Assembly: GCA_002600635.1 (NCBI GenBank)
Contig: CP021373.1
Coordinates: 186,001-250,000 of the forward strand
DNA: 64,000 nucleotides
Origin: Rhizobium sp. ACO-34A
Lineage (GTDB): Bacteria > Pseudomonadota > Alphaproteobacteria > Rhizobiales > Rhizobiaceae
Direction of reading: 5' to 3'
Of this stretch, positions 32,902 through 42,852 are shown one piece after another. Below the pieces are notes generated by a model. It searched no databases. It was not told where the DNA came from and worked only from the letters and a program-made list of their open reading frames with translations. The position numbers and the translations under genes were made by a program. The stretch's first letter is position 1. Each line of letters begins with the position of its first letter.

Positions 32902-33951
32902 ATGAAAACCATAGGCTTCGCCTGCACCTCGGCGGATGTTCCGCTTGAGCCTTACACTTTCGAGCGCCGCGCGCCGCGCGAAAACGATATCGTCATGGAA
33001 ATCCTTTTCTGCGGTGTCTGCCACTCGGACCTGCACTGGTCGAAGAACGATTGGGGCTGGACCGTTTTCCCGGCTGTTCCCGGCCATGAAATCGTCGGCC
33101 GCGTGATCGAGATTGGCAGCAAGGTGACGCGTTACAAGATCGGCGACCACGTTGCTGTCGGCTGCATGGTCGATAGCTGCCAGAGCTGCGACCAGTGCAG
33201 GAAGGACGAGGAACAGCTTTGCCGCGAAGGCAATACCGGCACCTACGGCGGCTTCGACCGCTTCACCGGCGACTACACGCTCGGCGGTTATTCGAAACAT
33301 CTCGTGGTGCGTGAGGAATTCGCGCTGCGCATGCCCGACGGGCTCGATCTGGCGAAGGCCGCTCCGCTGCTCTGCGCCGGCATCACCACCTATTCGCCGC
33401 TTCGCACCTGGAATGTCGGTCCCGGCAGCCGCGTCGGCGTCATCGGTCTCGGCGGCCTCGGCCATATGGCGGTGAAGCTCGCCGTCGGCATGGGCGCCCA
33501 TGTCACGGTTCTCTCCCGCACCGCCGACAAGGCGGAGGACGCCAAGGCGCTCGGCGCCAATGCCCTGCTCGTTTCGAGCGACGAAGAGGCGATGAAGAAG
33601 GCTGCCAGCAGCTTCGACCTCATCATCGACACCGTGCCGGTCAAGCACGACCTCAACCCCTACATGCCGCTTCTCGATGTCGACGGCACGCTGGTCATCG
33701 TCGGCCAGATCGGTCCCGTCGCAGAACCGAGCACGGTGCCGCTCGTTCTCGGCCGCCGCCGCATTGCCGGTTCGCCGATCGGCGGTATCCGCCAGACGCA
33801 GGAAATGCTCGATTTCTGCGCCGCCAGGAACATCCTGCCCGATGTCGAGATGATCCGCATGGACGAGATCAATCACGCCTTCGAACGCATGGAAAAGGCC
33901 GACGTCCGCTACCGCTTCGTCATCGACATGGCGTCGCTTGCCGCGGCCTGA
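32902..33951 (+). CDS. Zinc-dependent NAD(P) alcohol dehydrogenase (YahK/cinnamyl-alcohol dehydrogenase type)
   Basis: 349 residues. Catalytic zinc ligands Cys 40 (CGVCHSD) and His 62-Glu 63 (PGHEIVG); the four-cysteine structural zinc loop is CQSCDQC...C (residues about 94-108); Rossmann motif GLGGLGHMAVK. These MDR enzymes reduce broad-range aldehydes with NADPH. A weak leader precedes the ATG. First gene to the right of the LysR; 218 bp separate it from the cupin gene. Confidence 0.93.
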   Translation: MKTIGFACTSADVPLEPYTFERRAPRENDIVMEILFCGVCHSDLHWSKNDWGWTVFPAVPGHEIVGRVIEIGSKVTRYKIGDHVAVGCMVDSCQSCDQCRKDEEQLCREGNTGTYGGFDRFTGDYTLGGYSKHLVVREEFALRMPDGLDLAKAAPLLCAGITTYSPLRTWNVGPGSRVGVIGLGGLGHMAVKLAVGMGAHVTVLSRTADKAEDAKALGANALLVSSDEEAMKKAASSFDLIIDTVPVKHDLNPYMPLLDVDGTLVIVGQIGPVAEPSTVPLVLGRRRIAGSPIGGIRQTQEMLDFCAARNILPDVEMIRMDEINHAFERMEKADVRYRFVIDMASLAAA

Positions 33952-34057
33952 GTGGCTTTCGGGCGCAGGGCGGAAATGCCTTGCGCCTGTGAAATCCGAA
34001 GGGGCTGGAAGATATCCGGCCTCTTCATCGGCATCCGCGCACGATGGATGCGCAATT

Positions 34058-34082
34058 CATGAACTGATCGCATAAGTTCATG
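34058..34082. promoter_or_regulatory. Inverted repeat before the cupin operon
   Basis: CATGAACT, nine-base spacer, AGTTCATG: perfect 8-bp arms 88 bases before the cupin start. Candidate operator for the cupin-AKR-flavodoxin-SDR genes, possibly for the nearby LysR protein. Confidence 0.5.
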
Positions 34083-34169
34083 CTGATTTGATGATCTAAT
34101 CGTCATGCCGTCGGAGGTCTATCTTCCCTGCAATCCCGGCCCTTCCGGGAGAAGCAAAGGATCCCCGAC

Positions 34170-35595
<1,426 letters not shown>

Positions 35596-35619
35596 CGGCT
35601 GCGCTGGAACTTACGCGCC

Positions 35620-36213
35620 ATGAACCCGCAGAACGATCTGTCCCGCCGGAAGCTTCTGGCCGCGCCCTCGCTGCTGATGGTGGCGGCGGGCCTCGGGGCT
35701 TCGTCATCATCCGCGCCTGCCGCCGGGCAAGCAGACAGCAGCGTGCTCGTCGCCTGCTTTTCTCGCAGCGGCAATACGCGGGTGATCGCGGGGCAGATCC
35801 GGCGGGCGCTTGGCGCGCGGTCCTTCGATATCGAACCGGCCGCACCCTATCCCGAGGACTACGAGGAAACGGTGGCGCAGGCGGAACGGGAGCGTCGGGC
35901 GCAATATCGCCCGCCGCTGAAGGCCATGGCCGACATGGAAGGCTGCGAAACCGTATTTCTCGGCTTTCCGATCTGGGGAATGACCGCGCCCGCGATCATC
36001 CGCTCCTTCCTTGCCGCCCATGATTTCAGGGGCAGGACGCTGATCCCGTTCATCACCCATGGCGGCTACGGGCTCGGCAACAGCCTGTCTGTTGTCGCTA
36101 CGCATGCGCCGCAGGCAGACATCCTCGACGGTTTCTCCATGGAGGCCGATCAGGAACGGCGCACACTGACCGAGGTCACCGGATGGCTTGGCGGCGTATC
36201 GTTGCCGAAATGA
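35620..36213 (+). CDS. Exported flavodoxin-like protein (Tat signal)
   Basis: 197 residues. The N-terminus [18 protein letters not shown] carries a twin-arginine motif (SRRKLLA) followed by a hydrophobic stretch and an AxA region (APAAGQA), so the folded, FMN-loaded protein is probably exported to the periplasm. The mature part begins [17 protein letters not shown], the FMN-phosphate loop of flavodoxins, and has [20 protein letters not shown], the second FMN-contact region. Redox partner unknown. Cytoplasmic relatives (flavodoxin 4 type) commonly lie next to AKR genes; the added export signal is the unusual part. Confidence 0.87.
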   Translation: MNPQNDLSRRKLLAAPSLLMVAAGLGASSSSAPAAGQADSSVLVACFSRSGNTRVIAGQIRRALGARSFDIEPAAPYPEDYEETVAQAERERRAQYRPPLKAMADMEGCETVFLGFPIWGMTAPAIIRSFLAAHDFRGRTLIPFITHGGYGLGNSLSVVATHAPQADILDGFSMEADQERRTLTEVTGWLGGVSLPK

Positions 36214-36241
36214 GCCACCAGCTCGAAACAGAGAGAAGAAC

Positions 36242-36982
36242 ATGACAGACAATATCGAAAACAAGGTCGTCGTCATCACCGGCGCGTCCAGCGGCCTTGG
36301 CGCTGAAACCGCACGGCATCTGGTCCGGGCAGGCGCGAAGGTCGTGCTTGGCGCGCGCCGTCTTGACAGGCTTGAGACATTGGCCAACGAACTCGGTCTC
36401 GGCTCCGAGGCGATCTACACCATGGACGTGACCGATCGCCAGCAGGTGAAGGCCCTTGTCGACCATGCCGTGAAAACTCATGGCCGGATCGACGTGCTCA
36501 TCAACAATGCCGGCCTGATGCCGCATTCGCCGCTCGACCGGCTGAAGGTCGACGAATGGGAGCGGATGGTCGACGTCAACATCAAGGGCGTGCTCTACGG
36601 CATAGCCGCCGCCCTGCCCTACATGCAGGAACAGAAGAGCGGGCACATCATCAACGTCTCCTCCGTCGCCGGACACAAGGTGCGTCCGGGCGGCGTCGTC
36701 TATTCCGCGACCAAGCATGCGGTTCGGGTGATTTCCGAGGGGCTGCGGCAGGAAGTGAAGCCCTACAATATCCGCAGCACCATCATTTCCCCCGGTGCCG
36801 TCGCGACCGAGCTGACCGACAGCATCACCGAAGCCGATATCGCCGCCGGCATGAAGGACTTCTACGACCGTTACGCCATTCCCGCCGACAGCTTCGCGCG
36901 CTGCGTGCTCTTCGCCATGAGCCAGCCCGAAGACGTCGATATCAACGAAATCCTGTTCCGCCCGACGGCGCAGGAAGTTTAA
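36242..36982 (+). CDS. Short-chain dehydrogenase/reductase
   Basis: 246 residues from the ATG after [20 protein letters not shown] cofactor motif, [22 protein letters not shown] serine, YSATK catalytic pair and the [14 protein letters not shown] tail found in YdfG-like SDRs (serine/3-hydroxy acid dehydrogenase group). Twenty-eight bp after the flavodoxin gene, same operon. Probably reduces small carbonyls with NADPH. Confidence 0.93.
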   Translation: MTDNIENKVVVITGASSGLGAETARHLVRAGAKVVLGARRLDRLETLANELGLGSEAIYTMDVTDRQQVKALVDHAVKTHGRIDVLINNAGLMPHSPLDRLKVDEWERMVDVNIKGVLYGIAAALPYMQEQKSGHIINVSSVAGHKVRPGGVVYSATKHAVRVISEGLRQEVKPYNIRSTIISPGAVATELTDSITEADIAAGMKDFYDRYAIPADSFARCVLFAMSQPEDVDINEILFRPTAQEV

Positions 36983-36991
36983 GGCCACCCG

Positions 36992-38335
36992 ATGTATTCA
37001 GAACTGAATGAACAGTCCGCCCCAGCCCTGATCGGGGCGGAGACGACGGGTCGATGGCAAGTGCTCGGCGTGCTCAGCGCACTGATGGGCTTCGCATCGA
37101 TCTCGACCGATTTCTAGAGAATTTCCGCTTTTCTCTGAATCGCGAAAATTCTCTATCTCTTTGTTTTTACGCATTTCCGGACGCAAAACCGTGACACACT
37201 TTTGCTGGAAATGCTCTATCTGCCGGCGATGCCGGCCATGTCCACCTCTCTTCATGCCGATGCCGGCATGGTGGAGTTCACCATCTCCGGCTATCTCGTC
37301 GGCTTCAGCTTCGGGCAGTTGTTCTGGGGGCCGATCAGCGACCGCTATGGCCGCCGCCTTCCGGTCGCGCTCGGGCTGATCCTGTTCATCATCGGATCGG
37401 CCGGTTGCGCTCTTTCGGGTAGCGTCGAGGCCATCATCGCATGGCGGATCGTGCAGGCGGTCGGCGCCTGTGCCGGGGTGGTGCTGGCGCGTGCCATGGT
37501 GCGCGATCTCTATGAGGGCCACCGCGCCGCCCAGATGCTTTCGACGCTGATGGTGGTCATGGCGATTGCGCCGCTGCTTGGCCCGATCCTCGGCGGTCAG
37601 ATCGCCGCCGTTGCCGGATGGCGGGCGATCTTCTGGGTGCTGGTCGGAGTCGGCCTTCTGACGCTTCTTGCACTGTTTTCGCTTCCCGAGACGCTGCCCG
37701 CCGAGAGACGACGGCATGAGCCGCTGACGCGTGCCTTTTCGCGCTACGGCCAGCTGCTGACGAGCCGCCGCATCCTCGGTTACATCGGCGCCGGCGGGTT
37801 CTTCTATGCCGGCCTGTATGCCTATATCGCCGGATCTCCCTTCGCCTTCATCACCTACCATCACGTGCCGGCCCAGTTCTATGGCCTGCTGTTCGGTGCG
37901 GGGATTGTCGGCATCGTCGTCAGTAACCTGTTCAACAAGCGTCTCGTTCCGCGCCTCGGCATCGAGGGCATGCTCGTCAGGGGAACAGTGGGTGCCGCAG
38001 TTGCGGCAATCGTGCTGGGCGTCACGACCTTCACCGACAGCTTCGGTCTCTGGGGCCTGTTCGTGCCGCTTCTGCTGTTCATCGCCTGCACCGGCTTCAT
38101 CGTCGCCAATTCGATTGCCGGCGCTCTCGCCGACTTCTCCACGGAGGCCGGCACGGTCTCCGCCCTCGTCGGCGCTCTTCAATATGGCAGCGGCATAGCC
38201 GGTTCCGGCTTCGTCGGCGGATTTGCCGATGGAACGCCATGGCCGATGGGCTGCGTCATCGCCCTTTGCGGCGTGGGCGGTCTGCTATCGATCATCCTTC
38301 TTCGCCGGAGCGGGAGCAGCAGGGTCCAGCCCTGA
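36992..38335 (+). pseudogene. Bcr/CflA-family drug-resistance MFS transporter, interrupted by a repeat insertion
   Basis: The ATG at 36992 begins MYSELNEQSAPALIGAETTG and reads to LSALMGFASISTDF, then stops at TAG (37115-37117). After a 102-bp insertion the frame resumes YLPAMPAMSTSLHADAGMVEF and runs to the end, including motif A GPISDRYGRRLPVALG and RIVQAVGACAGVVLARAMVRD. Removing the 102 bases restores an uninterrupted 413-residue Bcr/CflA protein with the expected STD-x-YLPAMP junction at the end of membrane segment 1. The insertion length keeps frame but brings a stop. A shorter product from ATG 37211 (375 residues) would lack the first membrane segment, so function is doubtful. Lies 10 bp after the SDR. 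Confidence 0.85.
37117..37215. repeat. Palindromic repeat inserted in the MFS gene (GGACGCAAAACCG family, copy 2)
   Basis: Two hairpin modules: GAGAATTT / AAATTCTC and GCATTTCC-GGAC-GCAAAA / TTTTGC-TGGAAATGC. Flanked by CTA on both sides (37114-37116 and 37216-37218), consistent with a 3-bp target duplication. Same core as the copies at 12151 and 61573. Confidence 0.8.
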
Positions 38336-38376
38336 AGCGCCGGAAACGGTCCGTGACACGGTCCGTGACATCGCAG

Positions 38377-38422
38377 CCCGCCCGGCAGCCGACGATGGAG
38401 GCCGGGCGGGTGTCGTTTTTTT
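38377..38422 (+). terminator. Strong intrinsic terminator of the oxidoreductase operon
   Basis: CCCGCCCGGC, 14-base loop, GCCGGGCGGG, then TGTCG and a run of T, 41 bp after the MFS stop. Just before it is a direct repeat of ACGGTCCGTGAC (38347-38370). Confidence 0.85.
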
Positions 38423-38495
38423 GACACAGGGGGCAGAAAACGCATGCACCGGCGGATGGTGACGCCTGCGCCCCGGCCGCATCATGGGATGAGTA

Positions 38496-38526
38496 AAGTT
38501 CATGTTTTTCTTATAAAACTTGACTT
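38496..38526. promoter_or_regulatory. AT-rich imperfect dyad upstream of the sigma-factor gene
   Basis: AAGT..GTTTT, then TCTTAT, then AAAAC..ACTT within an AT-rich patch rare in this GC-rich window. Location before an iron-type sigma-factor gene suggests an iron-responsive site (Fur/RirA/Irr), but it does not match a consensus exactly. Confidence 0.3.
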
Positions 38527-38661
38527 TTTTACCCATGTTATCGCGGGCGGTTCGCTATTCTCCAATTAAAACAAGGCGATTGCAGCCGGTATGCATCCAA
38601 CATAGGAGAGGAAGGACAATTCCCGCACTCGCATGAGTGAGCTTATTGGAACGTTCTGCCC

Positions 38662-39162
38662 ATGATTGCGCGCCTGCTCGACATCGAAAAGCTCTATGAA
38701 GCCGAGTTCGGACGCCTGCGTTCCATCGTCCGGCGCATGGTCGGCAATTCCTCGACGGCAGAGGAGCTGGTTCAGCAGGCTTTTGCCAACATGCTTGCGA
38801 AATTCCATCGGGATGAAACTTCGCCGAACCCCGCCTATGCGCGCATGGCGGTCCGCAATCTCGCCATCAACCACCTGCGCGACATGAAGCGTCGGGCCGA
38901 GGTGGAGATTGCCGGATGCGATACCGAGCACGCCGCGGACCTGCAGCCGTCGCCCGAGACGATCGTGCTTTATCGCAGCGAACTGCGACGCCTGCTGGAA
39001 GCCATAGCCTCGCTGCCGGCCCGTCGTCGGGAAGCCTTCGTCCTCAACAGGATCGAGGGTCTGTCCTATGACGAGATTGCCGAGCGCATGGGCATCTCGC
39101 GCAATACCGTCATCAGCTCGATCGTCAGCGCACTGGCCGATCTCGACCGCAAGCTTGGCTAA
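38662..39162 (+). CDS. ECF sigma factor, FecI-like
   Basis: 166 residues, the usual ECF size. Region 2 is LRSIVRRMVGNSSTAEELVQ QAF... with YARMAVRNLAINHLRD (residues about 65-85); region 4 is LPARRREAFVLNRIEGLSYD then EIAERMGISRNTVISSIVSA. Directs RNA polymerase to siderophore uptake genes. It is followed by a FecR-like protein and a TonB receptor with an N-terminal signalling domain, the complete cell-surface signalling arrangement known for ferric citrate and pseudobactin systems. Confidence 0.92.
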   Translation: MIARLLDIEKLYEAEFGRLRSIVRRMVGNSSTAEELVQQAFANMLAKFHRDETSPNPAYARMAVRNLAINHLRDMKRRAEVEIAGCDTEHAADLQPSPETIVLYRSELRRLLEAIASLPARRREAFVLNRIEGLSYDEIAERMGISRNTVISSIVSALADLDRKLG

Positions 39163-39274
39163 TCCGGCCTGCGCCTTTATTGATACCCCGCCCATAGGTT
39201 TGTTTTACTGCATAATGGACCGCTGGCCCGCGACCGCGCGGGCAATCGGAATTTTATCGACTTAACGATTGACG

Positions 39275-40210
39275 ATGATGAAGGAAGACGACACCGACAC
39301 GGTATTCGAGGAAGCGCTGCAGTGGTTCGCCCGCATGCAGGACGAGAAGGTGTCGGCGGAAGACCGGCAGCATTTTTCCGCATGGCTTGCCGCTGACCCG
39401 GCCCACAAGAAGGCCTATGGCCGGGCGGAAAAGCTCTGGGCCCGCTTCGATATCGTGAAGCCCGAATTCGAGACCATGCGCCGCCGCTCCGATGCCATCA
39501 GCCGGCGCAGTGCGTTGCTTGGTGGCGTGGCCGTGCTGGTAGCCGGCGCAAGCGGTTATCTGGCGACGCGGCCGGGCGTCATGGCCGATTACAAGACGGG
39601 CGCCGGAGAGCGCCAGGCCTTCACGCTCCCGGATGGCAGCACCATCGAACTCGACAGCTATTCGGCCGTGTCGACCCTCTTCACCGATGTCGAGCGCCGC
39701 CTCGTGCTCCATCGCGGGCAGGCATTCTTCACCGTCGCGCCGGATGCCTCGCGGTGCTTCATCGTCGAGGCCGGAAACGGCACCGTTCAGGCGCTCGGGA
39801 CCCGTTTCGACGTCAAGCTGATGGATCCGGGCACGACGGTCACTGTGGTCGAGCATTCCGTTCTCGTGGTCTCCCCCGATACGACCCCCATCAAGGTCGA
39901 GGAAGGCTGGCAGGTCAGCTACGGCCTCGATGGCATCGCGACGCCGCGGCGGATCGATGTGGAAACCGTGCAGGCATGGCGTCGCGGCCGGATCGTGTTC
40001 GAGGACGTGCCGCTCAGGCGCGTGCTGAAGGAGCTGGAACGCTACCGGCGCGGCAAGATCGTCCTGATGGACGACAGGATCGGCAATATTCCCGTTACCG
40101 CCATCTTCGAGACGAGCGGGACCGATGAAGCCCTGCGCGTCATCGCCGAAACCCTGCCGGTGAAGGTGGTGGATGCGGCCGGTTTCGTCACCTTCGTCTA
40201 CAATCGCTGA
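39275..40210 (+). CDS. fecR: FecR-family anti-sigma/sigma-regulator
   Basis: 311 residues from ATG 39275 (an adjacent ATG at 39278 is equally possible; no good ribosome site). N-terminal DUF4880 cytoplasmic domain (ALQWFARMQDEKVSAEDRQHFSAWL... AYGRAEKLW), one membrane span (SALLGGVAVLVAGASGYLA, about residues 90-108), then the periplasmic FecR domain GERQAFTLPDGSTIELDSYS and a C-terminal STN-like DUF4974 segment. Transmits the signal from the receptor to the sigma factor across the inner membrane. 112 bp after the sigma-factor gene. Confidence 0.93.
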   Translation: MMKEDDTDTVFEEALQWFARMQDEKVSAEDRQHFSAWLAADPAHKKAYGRAEKLWARFDIVKPEFETMRRRSDAISRRSALLGGVAVLVAGASGYLATRPGVMADYKTGAGERQAFTLPDGSTIELDSYSAVSTLFTDVERRLVLHRGQAFFTVAPDASRCFIVEAGNGTVQALGTRFDVKLMDPGTTVTVVEHSVLVVSPDTTPIKVEEGWQVSYGLDGIATPRRIDVETVQAWRRGRIVFEDVPLRRVLKELERYRRGKIVLMDDRIGNIPVTAIFETSGTDEALRVIAETLPVKVVDAAGFVTFVYNR

Positions 40211-40353
40211 AAAAATGAAAAAAATCTGACTGAAGCGATCATGTATTCGCTCGCCTCGGGTGTCTAACCATTCGAGGGACGCAATGAACAGCCCCCTCAT
40301 CCATGAAACATGGGCCCGCATCAGGCGGGTTTCAAAGAGACGGGACTGGGTGA

Positions 40354-42852
40354 ATGCTGGTGGATGGAACGACGGTCAAGGCGAGAAACGGACGCGCTTC
40401 AGCGGGGGGCATGCCGCGAAAACTTCAGATCCTGTCCGCATTGCTGATGTCCACCGCGATGGTGTTTCACGCCATGCCTGCCGGCGCGCAGACGGCGACC
40501 GGCAGCGCCGAGAGCGGCGCCGTTTCCTACAACATTCCCTCGCAATCCCTGTCTTCGGCTCTCGTGGCATTCTCGAATGCGAGCGGCACGCAGCTCTTCT
40601 TCGATGCCGGTCTGGTCAGGGGCAAGACCTCTCCCGGCGTGAAGGGGACCGTGAGCCGCGATCAGGCGCTTGAGCGGCTGCTAGCCGGTTCCGGGCTGGT
40701 TTATCGCGTGAGCGGCAACACCGTTTCGATCACCCGGCCGAATACCGCCGCAGGAGGTGCTGCAGGCGGCGATTCCACCGTGCTGGAAACCATCGTGATC
40801 CGCGGCAAGGGCGACCGCCTCGGGCCTGTCGCCGGCTATGTCGCCAGCAACAGCGGCATCGGCACCAAGACGAATACGCCTCTCATCAAGACGCCCCAGT
40901 CCGTCACCGTGATTACCCGCGAGCAGGCGGCGGCACAGGGCGCACAGAGCGTGTCCCAGGCCCTGCGCTACACAGCCGGCGTTGCCGCCGAGGTTCGCGG
41001 ATCGGCGACACGCTACGACCTTCCCTATATTCGCGGCTTCGGCTCCCCGCTCGATTCCAACCAGTATCTCGACGGCCTGCGCATGCTGCGCGGCGGCGGC
41101 TATGCAATCCCGCAGATCGAGACCTACGGGCTGGAGCGCGTCGAGTTCCTGAAAGGCCCGTCATCTACGCTTTATGGTGGCGTCAATCCCGGCGGCATGA
41201 TCAACGCCGCATCGAAGATGCCGACGCAAGAGGCGCGGCATGAGGTCGAGCTTCTTTATGGCAGCCATGACCGAATGCAGCTCGGCTTCGATTTCTCCGG
41301 TCCTGTCGATCCGGAAGGCGATCTTCTCTACCGCATCGTTGGCCTTGGCCGGAAATCCGATACGCAGGTGGTCAACACCGAGGAGGAGCGCCTCTACATC
41401 GCGCCGTCCGTGACCTGGGCACCTGATGCCGACACCACGCTCACCGTGAGTGGCAGCTACCAGCACGATCCCGAAGGCGGGTTTTACGGCGTCCTTCCGA
41501 CCTACGGCTCGCTGTGGGCCAATTCCGCCGGCATGATCCCGCGCTCCTTCAACGACGGCGATACCGCCTTCGACGAATTCGACCGCGAGCAGTCGATGAT
41601 CGGCTACCAGTTCGAGCATCGCTTCGACGAGACGTGGACCGTGCGGCATAACCTGCGCTACGTCGATCACACTACGGTGACCGAGGGGCTGGGAACGCTG
41701 AGCCTCGCCGCCGATGGCCACACCATCAACCGTTACGCGATGGCGACGGATGAAAGCGTCAGCGGCATCACTTCGGACCTGCAGTTGCAGGCGGAGTTCG
41801 ATACCGGACCGCTGCAGCACACGATGCTGTTCGGCTTCGATTACCAGTATTCCGACTGGAGGCAGATCCGCGACTATGGCGCAGGTCCGTCGATCGACTT
41901 CCTCAATCCCGTCTACGGCGTTGCCACCAACCTGACGCTTGCCCGGATTACCAACCAGAAGCAGGAAACCAGCCAGTCCGGCTTCTACGTTCAGGACCAG
42001 ATCGAGCTGGACAACTGGACGCTGGTCGCCGGCGGCCGCTACGATGCGATCCGTGTGACCACGGACAATTATCTGGCGGATACGGAGCGGACGCAGGATG
42101 ACGATGCGTTCAGCGGCAAGATCGGCCTGATCTACAATTTCGACAACGGCATTGCGCCCTATGCGAGCTATTCCACGGCGTTCCTGCCGGTGAACGGCAC
42201 GGATGCGAACGGCGATGCCTTCACGCCGACCACGGCGGAGCAGTATGAAGTCGGCGTGAAATACCAGCCGACCGCATTCGACGGCCTGTTCACCCTCGCC
42301 TATTTCGACATCACGCAACATGACGTCGTGACCTATCTGAACGCTCTCACCAGCTATCAGACCGGCGAGCAGCGCTCCCGCGGCATCGAGTTCGAAGCCA
42401 AGGTGGCGGTCAATGACGAGATCAACCTGACCGGCGCCTTCAGCTACACCAAGGCCGAGGTGGTCAAGGGACTGGGAGCCGATGTCGGCGACTCGCCAAT
42501 CGGCGTTCCCGACTACACGACCTCGCTCTGGGCCGACTACACCTTCTCTGAAGGTCCGCTCGAAGGCCTGACGATCGGCGGCGGCGTTCGCTACGTCGGC
42601 AAGACCACGGGCGGTTACTCCCCGAACGTCTACACGGCGACGGCCACCCGCCTCGAAGCGCCGGGTTACACGCTGTTCGATGCCGCGATCACCTATGACT
42701 TCGGCAAGAAGACGCCGGATCTCGAAGGCCTGACCGCCAAGCTCTCGGTCAACAACGTCTTCGACAAGAGCTACGTGACATGCCTTTCGAACAACTTCTG
42801 CAACTACGGGAACGGCCGGGTGATCTACGGTTCGCTCGCCTATCGCTGGTGA
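40354..42852 (+). CDS. TonB-dependent siderophore receptor with N-terminal signalling (STN) domain
   Basis: 832 residues from ATG 40354, including a signal sequence (LQILSALLMSTAMVFHAMPAGAQ). Residues about 55-125 are the STN signalling domain (SYNIPSQSLSSALVAFSNAS, VKGTVSRDQALERLLAGSGL). A TonB-box-like ETIVI precedes the plug (KTPQSVTVITREQ, ERVEFLKGPSSTLYGGVNPG), then a 22-strand barrel ending YGSLAYRW with the required terminal aromatic. FhuA/FoxA-like: probably hydroxamate-type ferric siderophores. Its start has no strong ribosome site; a better one (CGAGGGACG) lies at 40274 before an ATG at 40284 in another frame, so the true 5' end is uncertain. Confidence 0.92.
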   Translation: MLVDGTTVKARNGRASAGGMPRKLQILSALLMSTAMVFHAMPAGAQTATGSAESGAVSYNIPSQSLSSALVAFSNASGTQLFFDAGLVRGKTSPGVKGTVSRDQALERLLAGSGLVYRVSGNTVSITRPNTAAGGAAGGDSTVLETIVIRGKGDRLGPVAGYVASNSGIGTKTNTPLIKTPQSVTVITREQAAAQGAQSVSQALRYTAGVAAEVRGSATRYDLPYIRGFGSPLDSNQYLDGLRMLRGGGYAIPQIETYGLERVEFLKGPSSTLYGGVNPGGMINAASKMPTQEARHEVELLYGSHDRMQLGFDFSGPVDPEGDLLYRIVGLGRKSDTQVVNTEEERLYIAPSVTWAPDADTTLTVSGSYQHDPEGGFYGVLPTYGSLWANSAGMIPRSFNDGDTAFDEFDREQSMIGYQFEHRFDETWTVRHNLRYVDHTTVTEGLGTLSLAADGHTINRYAMATDESVSGITSDLQLQAEFDTGPLQHTMLFGFDYQYSDWRQIRDYGAGPSIDFLNPVYGVATNLTLARITNQKQETSQSGFYVQDQIELDNWTLVAGGRYDAIRVTTDNYLADTERTQDDDAFSGKIGLIYNFDNGIAPYASYSTAFLPVNGTDANGDAFTPTTAEQYEVGVKYQPTAFDGLFTLAYFDITQHDVVTYLNALTSYQTGEQRSRGIEFEAKVAVNDEINLTGAFSYTKAEVVKGLGADVGDSPIGVPDYTTSLWADYTFSEGPLEGLTIGGGVRYVGKTTGGYSPNVYTATATRLEAPGYTLFDAAITYDFGKKTPDLEGLTAKLSVNNVFDKSYVTCLSNNFCNYGNGRVIYGSLAYRW

